A program made the position numbers and the translations under genes. Shown here in pieces: positions 1 to 7,983 of a stretch of DNA of 31,455 bases. Every line of letters begins with the position of its first letter. Position 1 is the stretch's first letter. Source of the DNA: CAYFJO01 sp964343305 (lineage in GTDB: Bacteria; Planctomycetota; Planctomycetia; Pirellulales; Pirellulaceae); assembly GCA_964343305.1 (NCBI GenBank), contig CAYFJO010000085.1, positions 1-31,455 on the forward strand, written 5' to 3'. The notes under the pieces are model-generated. The model was not told the origin of the DNA and ran no database searches. It saw only the letters and a program-made list of their open reading frames with translations.

Positions 1-2
1 TC

Positions 3-884
3 GTCGATTTTGACAATGACGGCGATCAGGATCTTGCCGTCGCGACGGTCGGCAACGTGGTGCTTGCCGCAAACGACGGGCAAGGGCGGTTTGATATTCG
101 CAAGATTGTGCCGACGAGCGACGATACGATGTCGCTCTGTGCCTCGGACTACGACACCGATGGCGATTTGGATTTGTACGTTTGCGTATACAGCCCGAAC
201 GACATTGCCGGTGAAACCCGGCATGGCTCGTCGGCGACCGCGGCGGCGAATTTTGTTTTGCACGACGCCAATTCTGGCGGCAGCAACAGTCTGTTGCGCA
301 ACGACGGCTGCAACGCTGACACGTGGCAGTTCGTGGACGTCACGGAAAAGATCGGCCTGGACGCGAATAATCGTCGCTTTAGTTTCGCGGCGGCATGGGA
401 AGACTTCGATAACGACGGCGATCAGGATTTGTATGTGGCCAACGACTACGGCCGCAACAATCTTTATGAAAACAATCCGTCGGATGATGGGACCGTTCGT
501 TTTGTCGATGTCGCGGCGAGTCGCGGCGTTGAAGACAGCGCGACGGGCATGTCCGTCACCTGGGGCGATTACGACCGCGACGGCTGGCCCGACGTGTACG
601 TCAGCAACATGTTTTCATCCGCCGGAAACCGAATCACTTTCCAAGACCAGTTCATGGATGATGCACCGCCAGGTGTTCGACAACGCTTGCAACGATTTAC
701 GCGCGGCAACACGCTCATGCGCAATCGCGGAGACGGATCGTTTGAGGATGTGAGTCTGGCTGCCAACGTCAATGTGGGGCAGTGGGCGTGGAGTTCAAAT
801 TTCGCCGACCTCAACAGCGACGGCTGGGAGGACCTGGTCATCGCAAACGGTTTCATTACAACCGAGGACACGGGCGATTTGTGA
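3..884 (+). CDS. FG-GAP/VCBS-repeat protein, N-terminal part (5' partial, ends at in-frame TGA)
   Basis: The reading frame is open from base 3, so the gene begins left of the window. It encodes repeated Asp-rich calcium-binding loops of the FG-GAP/VCBS type, for example DFDNDGDQDL, DYDTDGDLDLY, DFDNDGDQDLYVAND, DYDRDGWPDVYVSN and DLNSDGWEDLVIANG, which form beta-propeller blades in exported proteins. The internal GTG at 57 is not a convincing start because the same repeat is already under way upstream. The frame stops at TGA 882-884 right after GFITTEDTGDL. The sequence after the TGA stays in the same frame and continues the CRTAC1/ASPIC-type architecture found downstream (SFFWRQV, then an ASPIC/UnbV domain). 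I therefore infer that this is the front part of one protein extending to 3116. The TGA is either read as selenocysteine or is a nonsense mutation. Confidence 0.85.
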   Translation, partial: VDFDNDGDQDLAVATVGNVVLAANDGQGRFDIRKIVPTSDDTMSLCASDYDTDGDLDLYVCVYSPNDIAGETRHGSSATAAANFVLHDANSGGSNSLLRNDGCNADTWQFVDVTEKIGLDANNRRFSFAAAWEDFDNDGDQDLYVANDYGRNNLYENNPSDDGTVRFVDVAASRGVEDSATGMSVTWGDYDRDGWPDVYVSNMFSSAGNRITFQDQFMDDAPPGVRQRLQRFTRGNTLMRNRGDGSFEDVSLAANVNVGQWAWSSNFADLNSDGWEDLVIANGFITTEDTGDL

Positions 885-922
885 AGTTTCTTTTGGCGGC
901 AGGTCGCGTCGCGATCGCTTCA
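882..922 (+). promoter_or_regulatory. Candidate selenocysteine UGA codon with bacterial SECIS-like hairpin
   Basis: The TGA (882-884) lies at the base of a possible 41-nt stem-loop. TGAAG at 882-886 is complementary to CTTCA at 918-922. Above an internal loop, G895-G896-C897 pairs with G908-U909-C910 (one G-U). G898 is bulged, G899-C900 pairs with G906-C907, and the apical loop is AGGUC (901-905). The loop begins 16 nt after the UGA and has a G at its second position. By recollection this geometry matches the E. coli fdhF SECIS, where GCAGGUC sits 15 nt after UGA on a stem with one bulged base. The bulge here is G, not the U of E. coli. An alternative hairpin (902-906 with 912-916) competes. 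Function is inferred. Confidence 0.5.
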
Positions 923-971
923 TGATGATGCACAAGCCGTCTCGGCGGACGAGATTCAAGCGGCCGACCAA

Positions 972-3116
972 TTGCTGCAAATGATGCATCAAGGCCGATC
1001 GTATAGCGGACGGGAACGGAACCGCTGCTTTCTAAACACAGGCGGGTCTTCGGCGGCCGATGGACGGTTCGCCAATATCTCGGCGATCTCCGGACTTGAT
1101 TTTGTGGACGACGGCCGAGCGATCGCGCTGGTCGACTGGGATCACGACGGCGACTTGGACCTGTGGACGACGAATCGCAATGCACCGCGGATTCGTTTTT
1201 TGAGAAACGACTTTTCCAGCGAGTCGCCGCACTTCGTCATGTTGCGATTGAAAGCAACGGACGGTCGGATCAATCGAGATGCGATCGGTGCGCGTGTGGA
1301 AGTCGTCACCCAGGAAAAACTTCGTCGCGTTAAGACGCTGCGGGCCGGCGATGGGTTCTTGGCACAATCGAGCAAGTGGCTGCATTTTGGTTTAGGCAAA
1401 GTTGATCAGATCGAAAAAGTTATGGTGACATGGCCCGGCGGAAAGACCGAGCAATTCACGGACGTTAAGGCGGATCATCGGTGCTACTTGGTGCAAGGGG
1501 AAGGCAGGGCAGCGTGCGAACGGGAAAACGGCCGCGAACTGGTTCTACAACCGGGTGAAGTGAGAACTTCGCCACCAACGTCCAACGCGAAAATCCCGCT
1601 CACGACATTGATCCCCATGCCGCCGCAAGGCTATTTGACGCTCGACCATTCAAAAGCAATGCTGAAACTCGGCGATGGCATGCCAACGCTGCTCAACTTG
1701 TGGTCGAGTTCGTGTGTGCCTTGTCTCGAAGAGCTGGATGAAATCTCCGAGCGGCAAGCAGAACTCCGCAACGCACGTGTCGACGTGGTCGCATTATGTG
1801 TCGATCGTTTGGCCGATAAACAATCCGACGCGGAAGATGTGCTGGCCAGACTCAAGTTTCCATTCACCAGCGGCCACGCCACTTCGCAATTGGTCCACAA
1901 GCTGCAGTTGCTGGATGATTATCTCACCGTCAAGACGCAACCGATTCCTGTGCCATCGAGCTTTTTGTTTGACGAGCAAGGGCGGCTGTCAGTGATTTAC
2001 AAAGGTCGCGTTTCGGTGGACGACTTGTTGCGCGATGTCGGCCACGCAGGTGGTTCCCGCAGTGAGCGTTTCCAAAGATCGGCCTGTGTGGCTGGTCGCG
2101 CAATCGATCATCCACAAGTGATTCGCACCGCCGAGCGAGCGGAGTGGTTTCTGCGACTACATGTGGGCGGCGCATTTCACATAGCGGGCTGGTATGACGA
2201 AGCCGCTGCGAATTATGCCGCCGCGGTCGCGAGCAATCCCGCTTCGGCGGTGGCTCGATTCAATCACGCCAATGTGCTGAATCGCCTTGGACGTTGGGAC
2301 GAGGCGGCAAACGAGTATCTTGCCGCGCTCAAGCATCGACCAGACTTTTTCCAGGCCCATTACAACGCCGGCGCAGTCTTTGCGAAATTGCACCAGTGGA
2401 ACAAAGCCAAAGAACACTTCGAGCATGCGATTCGCTTGGACCAGTCGCGCGTCGAGCCGCACGTTGATCTAGGTATGGTATTCTTCGAGTTGAACGAGCC
2501 TGAACTTTCGGTGGCGAGCTTGAAACAGGCAATCGCAATCGACGGCGATTATGCTGAGGCTCATAACGGGCTAGGAATGGTTTATTTCAAACAGAACAAT
2601 TTGAAGGGCGCGGCGAATTGTTTTCGACGGGCGATTCAGCTTCGCCCAGATGATGTGAAGACACAATTTCGTCTTGGACTCGTGTTTCTCAATCAAGGAG
2701 AACGGAACCAAGCTGCCGAGCAATTCCATCATGCGGTGAAAGCCAAGCCGGACGACGCGGAGTTTCGATTTCATCTTGGTGTTGCGCGACTTCAACTGGG
2801 TGATCACCACGCGGCGATCGAGCAATTCGAACGAGCGCTCAAGATCCGGCCAGATGATGCGGAGACTCACAACAACCTGGGAATTGCTTACGGCAGCCTC
2901 CGCAACAACACGATGGCGGCGGAGAATTTCCAACGCGCGATCAGACTGCGACCCAACTTTGCCGAAGCGCATTGCAACCTTGGATATGTGCTGGTTGACA
3001 AGGGACGACTGGCGCTGGCGCTGACACATTTTGAGCGTGCGCTTGCATTGCAACCTGACTTTGCCGCGGCAAAAGAAGGCCGGCAAAAAGTGCTCGCACG
3101 TTTGGATCCTCAATGA
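972..3116 (+). CDS. ASPIC/UnbV - TlpA-like thioredoxin - TPR protein (C-terminal part of the same gene)
   Basis: This segment is in the same frame as the upstream FG-GAP part and is open without interruption from the TGA at 882-884. As a separate gene it could start only at TTG 972 or ATG 981, neither with a Shine-Dalgarno sequence. Residues (counted from 972) 1-80 finish the FG-GAP region (CFLNTG, DWDHDGDLDLW). Residues about 90-180 are an ASPIC/UnbV domain (IGARVEV, GDGFLAQSS, VTWPGG). Residues about 215-355 are a TlpA/redoxin-like thioredoxin domain with LLNLWSSSCVPCLEEL, whose CVPC (248-251) is the expected redox pair. Residues about 390-705 hold about nine TPR units, each ending in motifs such as IRLRP or LKIRP. 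Probably exported, with redox and protein-interaction roles, but the substrate is unknown. A thioredoxin module in a protein with a candidate selenocysteine is notable. Confidence 0.85.
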   Translation: MLQMMHQGRSYSGRERNRCFLNTGGSSAADGRFANISAISGLDFVDDGRAIALVDWDHDGDLDLWTTNRNAPRIRFLRNDFSSESPHFVMLRLKATDGRINRDAIGARVEVVTQEKLRRVKTLRAGDGFLAQSSKWLHFGLGKVDQIEKVMVTWPGGKTEQFTDVKADHRCYLVQGEGRAACERENGRELVLQPGEVRTSPPTSNAKIPLTTLIPMPPQGYLTLDHSKAMLKLGDGMPTLLNLWSSSCVPCLEELDEISERQAELRNARVDVVALCVDRLADKQSDAEDVLARLKFPFTSGHATSQLVHKLQLLDDYLTVKTQPIPVPSSFLFDEQGRLSVIYKGRVSVDDLLRDVGHAGGSRSERFQRSACVAGRAIDHPQVIRTAERAEWFLRLHVGGAFHIAGWYDEAAANYAAAVASNPASAVARFNHANVLNRLGRWDEAANEYLAALKHRPDFFQAHYNAGAVFAKLHQWNKAKEHFEHAIRLDQSRVEPHVDLGMVFFELNEPELSVASLKQAIAIDGDYAEAHNGLGMVYFKQNNLKGAANCFRRAIQLRPDDVKTQFRLGLVFLNQGERNQAAEQFHHAVKAKPDDAEFRFHLGVARLQLGDHHAAIEQFERALKIRPDDAETHNNLGIAYGSLRNNTMAAENFQRAIRLRPNFAEAHCNLGYVLVDKGRLALALTHFERALALQPDFAAAKEGRQKVLARLDPQ

Positions 3117-3231
3117 GTGAGGCATCGCTGAAAATATCGTGGGCAAACCATGGCTTTGGCATCTGTGAATCGAAGACGATAGAATTGACCCATCGATTTT
3201 CGCAATTCCGTCGATTCAACTGGAGCCCACG

Positions 3232-4269
3232 ATGACAGACAATTCAAATCCGAATGAAAACGAGCCCCTATCCATTGGCCGGCGTGAGTTGCTGGCTTAT
3301 TCCGCCGCGTTTGGCACGACGTTTCTAGCCGCTCAAGGATTGGTTCGCGGCGAGGACGACACAAAAGCCAAGCCGACGATCATCAAGTCGCCACAGAAAC
3401 GCTACGACATGAAGAAGTCGATCAACATGTGGGCGTTTCCTTATCCAGGCACATGGACGTTGAAGGAGTCATTGGAATTGGCCAAGGATGCCGGGTTCGA
3501 TGGTCTCGAGATTAACTTTGCGCTGGAAGGCGAATTCTCGGCCGAGTCGACGGACGCCGAAATTGAAGAGATTGGCCGGATGGCAAAAGAGATTGGCATC
3601 GACATCAGCGGCGTCTGTTCCTTTTTGTTCTGGCCGTATGCCATGACGCACAACGATCCGGCGCGGCGGCGCAAAGGCGTTGAGCTTGCCGCGCGAATGG
3701 CCGAGGCGGCCCGGTTATTGGGCACCGAGAATCTGTTGGTTGTGCCTGGTGCGGTTTACGCTCCGTGGATGGAGGACTTTGACCCCGTACCGAACGATGT
3801 GTGTGACCGGCGGGCGCGAGAAGCCATTCGCAAGTTGCTGCCGGAAGCAAAGAAGTTGGGCGTTTATCTGAACATCGAAAACATCTTTGCCAACGGTTTT
3901 CTCTTCAGCCCGCAGGAGATGAATGAGTTTGTCGACAGCTTCCAAGACGATCATGTGAAGATCCATTTCGACACCGGCAACATCATGCACTACCAGTTCC
4001 CCGAACATTGGGTGCCGATGCTGGGCAAGCGGACCAAAAACATCCATTTCAAGGAATGGGACAAGCGCACCCAGGAGTTCAATTTGCACACATTTCGCAC
4101 GCTGCTCGACGGCACGACGAATTGGCCGGCGGTGATTGAAGAATTATCGAAGATCGGATATGACGGTTATTTGACGTTCGAGTATTTTCATCCGTTCAAC
4201 CACTATCCCGAAGCGTTGATCTACCAGACTTCGGACGCGTTGGATTGGATGCTGGGAAGAAAAGCGTAG
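3232..4269 (+). CDS. Sugar phosphate isomerase/epimerase-like TIM-barrel protein with Tat-type signal
   Basis: 345 residues, the usual length for the xylose-isomerase-like TIM-barrel family (hydroxypyruvate isomerase, tagatose epimerase, IolE-like). The N-terminus has a twin-arginine motif (SIGRRELLAYS, Arg17-Arg18) followed by a hydrophobic stretch, suggesting export as a folded protein. Likely metal ligands are Glu216 (NIENIF), Asp247 (HFDTGN), His272 (NIHFKEWD) and Glu317 (LTFEYF), spaced as in the family. The ATG at 3232 follows GGAG at about 3223. Planctomycetes carry many exported paralogues of this type, thought to act on sugars from polysaccharide breakdown, so the substrate cannot be named. 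It is separated from the upstream TPR gene by about 115 bases and is probably its own unit. Confidence 0.9.
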   Translation: MTDNSNPNENEPLSIGRRELLAYSAAFGTTFLAAQGLVRGEDDTKAKPTIIKSPQKRYDMKKSINMWAFPYPGTWTLKESLELAKDAGFDGLEINFALEGEFSAESTDAEIEEIGRMAKEIGIDISGVCSFLFWPYAMTHNDPARRRKGVELAARMAEAARLLGTENLLVVPGAVYAPWMEDFDPVPNDVCDRRAREAIRKLLPEAKKLGVYLNIENIFANGFLFSPQEMNEFVDSFQDDHVKIHFDTGNIMHYQFPEHWVPMLGKRTKNIHFKEWDKRTQEFNLHTFRTLLDGTTNWPAVIEELSKIGYDGYLTFEYFHPFNHYPEALIYQTSDALDWMLGRKA

Positions 4270-4380
4270 AGTAAAGCAAACCACGTTTTAGGAAAACTGC
4301 CATGTCGAAGCAGCCATCATCGCGGGAACGGCATGGATGACCGGTTGTGCGTTTGCCAGCGACCAGCCTTTTTGCGAACG

Positions 4381-4647
4381 CTAGGCAACCTGAACGTTGT
4401 CCACGATCCGCACAACGCCGGCAACGCGTTGGCAGCAGTTCAAACAAATCTGGCGCTCATAAAAAGAATTGACTTTACCCGCGATTTCGACCGTCCCGTT
4501 CTCAACTGACACCTGGACGCTTCGCAGCGCCGGCAGGTTGCGCTGCCGCAGGAAGTTTGATACACGGCGCCTTAGCAGCATGTCCCCGTCAAGTTCCGTG
4601 TCCATTTCGAGTTTTGAAGCTGTGCAATCAGAATTGGCGATATCCAT
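4381..4647 (-). CDS. BON-domain protein
   Basis: 88 residues from ATG at 4645-4647, chosen because AGGAG lies five bases upstream (CAAAC spacer). A longer in-frame extension to 4896 has no ribosome binding site and reads as low-quality sequence. The protein carries one BON domain: an alpha helix (LLRRRVSNFLRQRN), then a strand and turn with VQVSVENGTVEIAGKV and a final VVRIVDNVQVA. BON domains bind phospholipid membranes or mediate partner contacts in OsmY, secretin and channel proteins. There is no signal peptide. A CLNCC cluster near the C-terminus is unusual for a BON domain and may bind metal or form a disulfide. No close neighbour is in the same orientation. Confidence 0.8.
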   Translation of the reverse strand: MDIANSDCTASKLEMDTELDGDMLLRRRVSNFLRQRNLPALRSVQVSVENGTVEIAGKVNSFYERQICLNCCQRVAGVVRIVDNVQVA

Positions 4648-4940
4648 GTTTGCTCCTTTTCCGTGCGATATCCAAGACATTGACCTTCTTATGGGAGCAA
4701 TTCTCATGCCAGTTGTTTTCGCAAGTGTGAATGAACGATGAATTCGGCGCGAATCCATCGGGATTTGCCGTCGTCCGGCCTGGCAGCCAATCGACACATT
4801 GCCGCGCGATTGCTGAGGAACGTGCAGCCCCTGCACGGTTGGTGGGCACCCTTTTGTCCTTCCATCAGCGAGGATGCCGAATTCAGACGGAGCCATGCGC
4901 GTCGCTTGGTTGCGAATTGCAAAATCAATGCCTCATTTGT
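4648..4940. other. Intergenic stretch without a convincing gene
   Basis: About 290 bases upstream of the BON gene. A plus-strand frame from ATG 4738 (85 codons) runs through it into the palindromic repeat. It has no recognisable domain, no clear ribosome binding site, and shares its bases with competing open frames on the other strand. I treat it as non-coding. It should contain the promoter for the BON gene, which I could not place confidently. Confidence 0.4.
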
Positions 4941-5056
4941 TAAGGCGATCGGTCAAAAGGAAGATACCGTAGTGGGATTCGCCAGAATTCCCTGAGCACA
5001 AGGAATTCTGGCGAATTCCACTACGTCCGGTGTGAACTCATTGACCGATCGCCTAA
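4941..5056. repeat. Nested palindromic repeat element (REP/MITE-like)
   Basis: Two nested inverted repeats. The outer arms are 4941-4956 and 5041-5056 (GGCGATCGGTCAA and its complement, nearly perfect). The inner arms are 4968-4991 and 5002-5025, 24 bases with a single T-for-C difference that keeps a G-U pair, around a 10-base loop. The whole would fold into a long cruciform or hairpin. It lies just upstream of the desaturase start, with its right edge about 28 bases before the ribosome binding site, so it may affect expression. The inner motif (GAATTCTGGCGAATTCCAC) resembles dispersed repeats in planctomycete genomes; this is from memory and untested. Confidence 0.8.
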
Positions 5057-5095
5057 CATGTTGGGCAGGCAATCGGCAATTCTGGAGGGTCAATC

Positions 5096-6328
5096 GTGTT
5101 CTATTCCGACGACACACCGGAACACAAAAGAGTCAAATTCCATCCGCGAATTCTGGGTTCGATCGCGCCCATGTTCCCCGGCTACGAGGTGGACATCAGC
5201 GACCACATCAGCGACGAGGAAAAGCCCGACGCGGTTTGGCATCGGGATCGAGCCAGGCAAATGATCAAGGCTCACCCCGAAATCAAAGAGCTGTTTGGCA
5301 ACACGCCGAGCACGGCCTTCTGGTGCGTGTTGTTTATCGTGCTCCAGGTTACGTTGGCGCTGAGTGTCAGCCATTGGCCTTTGTGGGTGATGATTCTGGT
5401 TGCCTATGTCATCGGGTCATGGGCCAATGTCAATTTGTTTCAACTGGCACACGAGTGCAATCACAATCTTGTCTTCAAAAAAACATCCTGGAATCGATGG
5501 TTATATACTTTCACGACGCTGCCGATGTTCATGTCGGCCCACCATTCGTGGTGGATCGAACATCACGTCCATCACAACGACTTGGGCGCGAAAAAGGATT
5601 TCATCACCAGGCGTCGCACAGCCTTCCTGCTGACCCGGCTGCCGCGTTACTTGTGGTTTAGCAAGGGCGTGCCGTATCGCATTTGCTGCCTGCTTTGGTC
5701 ACCCGTGTTGGCCCCGTATTCGGTCGTGATGCTGGTCATGCAGGTCTTTCGATCCGCGATCGGCTTGATCGTCTATTTCTTTGGCTCGCTGCTCCGCGGG
5801 CGTCTGGACCCGGGCCCGGTTGCCTTGTCGATCCTCGCCGACGAGCATCTGATCTCGGGTTATGAGAAATACGGCACCAAGCGCTGGGCCGTGGTGTATC
5901 CGCTGTTGAGCTTTGTGATGGTGGGCATCTTGTTTTGGTTGGGCGGATGGGTGTCGATTCTCTATTTGTTGCTGGCCCAATCTTTTACCACCGGCTTCCT
6001 CCATCCGCACAACTTTGGCATTATCCTCAGCAATTCGCACTTCCATGGACACAAGTGTTATCAACCCTCTTCGTCGCTGTACGGCTGGTCCAACTGGCTC
6101 TACTTCAACTTCGGTTTGCACACGGAACACCACGATATCATGGGAATTCCGTGGAGCCGGCTAGGCAAGCTGCGACGGATTGCCCCAGAGTTTTACGACG
6201 ACCTGATGATCACGAAGTCATATGCTCGGCTGGCATTTCAGTTCATGTTCGGCGACCGGGCAACACTTGAAAAGCAGGTCGACAACCAGGATCATCGCAA
6301 CCAGGAATTCTTGGCACCCAATTCATGA
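5096..6328 (+). CDS. Membrane fatty-acid/sphingolipid desaturase, dihydroceramide Delta4-desaturase-like
   Basis: 410 residues starting at GTG 5096, chosen because GGAGGG lies six bases upstream. It is an integral-membrane di-iron desaturase with the three histidine boxes HECNH (119-123), EHHVHH (155-160) and HTEHH (342-346), plus hydrophobic segments at about 72-92, 96-118, 200-232 and 266-300. Two stretches resemble eukaryotic DEGS dihydroceramide desaturases more than bacterial acyl-CoA or acyl-lipid desaturases. The first is the N-terminal WHRDRARQMIKAHPEIKELF, where DEGS has a similar arginine-rich helix followed by PEIK. The second is the C-terminal FGLHTEHHDIMGIPWSRLG followed by a helix like that of DEGS. 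Expected reaction: introduction of a double bond or hydroxyl into a long-chain lipid using O2 and an electron donor. Substrate is uncertain; a sphingolipid-like or other membrane lipid is my inference. Its TGA stop abuts the stop of the convergent next gene. Confidence 0.92.
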   Translation: MFYSDDTPEHKRVKFHPRILGSIAPMFPGYEVDISDHISDEEKPDAVWHRDRARQMIKAHPEIKELFGNTPSTAFWCVLFIVLQVTLALSVSHWPLWVMILVAYVIGSWANVNLFQLAHECNHNLVFKKTSWNRWLYTFTTLPMFMSAHHSWWIEHHVHHNDLGAKKDFITRRRTAFLLTRLPRYLWFSKGVPYRICCLLWSPVLAPYSVVMLVMQVFRSAIGLIVYFFGSLLRGRLDPGPVALSILADEHLISGYEKYGTKRWAVVYPLLSFVMVGILFWLGGWVSILYLLLAQSFTTGFLHPHNFGIILSNSHFHGHKCYQPSSSLYGWSNWLYFNFGLHTEHHDIMGIPWSRLGKLRRIAPEFYDDLMITKSYARLAFQFMFGDRATLEKQVDNQDHRNQEFLAPNS

Positions 6329-7585
6329 TCACTTGATCAATCGCGCATGCAACCAATTCAAGTGATCCCACGTATCACCGCGATCGGCGAACCCCACGAC
6401 CAGCGCTAATCGCTTTGCCCCCGTGACGTCGATCGAAACGCGAATCGGCGGCTCACCACCTCGCACCACCTTGCTCTTGAATTTGGGTTCCAATTTACCC
6501 TCGGAATTCACGAGGACGACCTGGCAGACCACGCTGCCACTGGAGCCAGCCGATTTGTCGATGGCAAGGTCCGATTCGAAGCGTCGATACTGGCCGTCAA
6601 GTTCATAAAACACACGTGACGTGCTGTGCATCGCGATGCCTTTCTCGTACACCGCGTCGCCCGCCCGCATCGTTCCGCCCGATACGTTTCGATCTTTGAC
6701 CAGCGGCCAATTGATTTCCAAAAACGGAACGTGTCGATATCCCAGGTCCGGCAAGTCGGAAAGATAGACGACCCGGGGTGAAACCGGTCGCAACATCGTC
6801 AGCAAACTCCACGGCGACGGGCGAATGAACGGTTTCGACTTCAGGTCGATTCCGATCGCCAACCGCATTTCCAAGTACTTCTTCTGCGGCACAAACTTCG
6901 CCACGTCCAACCGGCTGCCATCTCGAAAACCCACACGACAGTGAAAATCCCGCAACGACGGACTTTCAACGTAGGCTGGATTGAATGTAATCGTAACTAC
7001 CTTGTCGCGCGGAATGGCCACGGGGCCCGTGCGCGTTTCGAGCTGATAACGCGAGCCGTTTGCCTCGCCTTCTTCCTGGTCGCTGTCATGAACCAATCGC
7101 CCTTCGAGCCGGTCGCCGTTCTCCAGCAACAGCCGATCATGGATGCCCGTCGCCCCGGCGATATTGAACAGCAGCTTGTCGCGCGCGAGCCGATCCGAAG
7201 GCGGCCGAAAGACAACGCCGCGAACCAGTTCCAACGGAAACTTGGTTGGTTGCCAAACCTTGGATTCGACCGTGATCGCGTCACGCGAAACTTCGATCGA
7301 ATTGACATTCAACGTGCTACCGCCCGCGAGCAAGACATGTTGCACATCTTCGCGTTCGCCAAGCGTCCCCCACTGCACGAGCTGCGTTGCGGAAACATGA
7401 TGTTCTTCGTCACCCGCAGCCAGCGTCAGCATCCAATCGCCATCAATCCCAGCCACCTCGCCGCGAAGTGATTTGCCCTCGAGCAGTTTCGCTTCCGGCA
7501 GTTCCTCGGCGAATAACTGCGTACCCAAACAACTCGACAGCCAACACCAAAACAGGAATTTGCACGATTTCGTGAAGCGAGTCAT
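6329..7585 (-). CDS. NPCBM/NEW2-like domain protein, secreted
   Basis: 418 residues from ATG at 7583-7585, chosen because a signal peptide begins there (basic MTRFTKSCK, hydrophobic FLFWCWLSSCLGTQLFA, cleavage near AEE). An open extension to 7807 overlaps the neighbouring repeat and lacks export features. The middle region has strand-rich segments with repeated 'GD.L.G.' motifs (ENGDRLEGRLVHDSD). The C-terminal 150 residues fit an NPCBM-type beta-sandwich: GIAMHSTSRVFYELDG, FESDLAIDKSAG, VVCQVVLVNSEG and a closing ALVVGFADRGDTWDHLNW. NPCBM modules bind carbohydrate in GH98-type enzymes. In planctomycetes they often occur in proteins without a catalytic domain, and none is visible here. Convergent with the desaturase, stops adjacent. 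Confidence 0.82.
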   Translation of the reverse strand: MTRFTKSCKFLFWCWLSSCLGTQLFAEELPEAKLLEGKSLRGEVAGIDGDWMLTLAAGDEEHHVSATQLVQWGTLGEREDVQHVLLAGGSTLNVNSIEVSRDAITVESKVWQPTKFPLELVRGVVFRPPSDRLARDKLLFNIAGATGIHDRLLLENGDRLEGRLVHDSDQEEGEANGSRYQLETRTGPVAIPRDKVVTITFNPAYVESPSLRDFHCRVGFRDGSRLDVAKFVPQKKYLEMRLAIGIDLKSKPFIRPSPWSLLTMLRPVSPRVVYLSDLPDLGYRHVPFLEINWPLVKDRNVSGGTMRAGDAVYEKGIAMHSTSRVFYELDGQYRRFESDLAIDKSAGSSGSVVCQVVLVNSEGKLEPKFKSKVVRGGEPPIRVSIDVTGAKRLALVVGFADRGDTWDHLNWLHARLIK

Positions 7586-7711
7586 ACGATTTCTCGGATG
7601 GAAGAAGGGCTGCACTGCATTATACAGGGCACGGTTGAGAATGGCACACTGCTTCCGTTGACGGCAAGCCGAGCCGCAACCAAATCCGCGCACGAAAGCA
7701 AGAAATCGCAA

Positions 7712-7944
7712 ACTAGTGCCGCAAGTCACAGTTAAAGTGCCACCAGGATCAGATCTTACCCATTTCCAATGATTTTCCACCGTCTCCAGATTTCCCAAAG
7801 TCCGCACTTAAAATTGACAAAGTGGCCATAGTTTGGCGTCGTGCCGAAAACAAGCATCAAGCGGTGTTAGGTAAGACGTAGCTAGCAATAGAATAGGCAG
7901 ACTTTGGATGTAGTGGCGAATCAATTGTGAGTTGCGGCACTAGT
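7712..7944. mobile_element. MITE-like element with terminal inverted repeats
   Basis: A 233-base non-coding segment bounded by inverted repeats. The left end 7712-7730 (ACTAGTGCCGCAAGTCACA) matches the complement of the right end 7926-7944 at 18 of 19 positions. The similarity continues weakly inward for about five more bases. No transposase fits inside, and no clear target-site duplication is visible. It fills most of the gap between the two minus-strand genes on either side. A miniature inverted-repeat transposable element, moved in trans by an insertion sequence elsewhere, is the simplest reading. Confidence 0.55.
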
Positions 7945-7983
7945 AGAACGGTCAAATCAAAGAAAAGCCAAGCGTAGCCGAGC

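Noticed and set aside
10..753. 247-codon open frame on the plus strand overlapping the FG-GAP gene
   Set aside because: It is a shifted-frame shadow with Arg/Thr/Cys-rich, non-protein-like content; the frame beginning at base 3 carries clear FG-GAP repeats.
882..884. Reassigned genetic code (TGA read as Trp) as explanation for the in-frame stop
   Set aside because: Other intact genes here end at TGA (for example the desaturase at 6326-6328 and pcm at 14211-14213), so TGA is a normal stop in this genome.
4738..4995. 85-codon plus-strand open frame between the BON gene and the desaturase
   Set aside because: No domain, no ribosome binding site, and it runs into the palindromic repeat.
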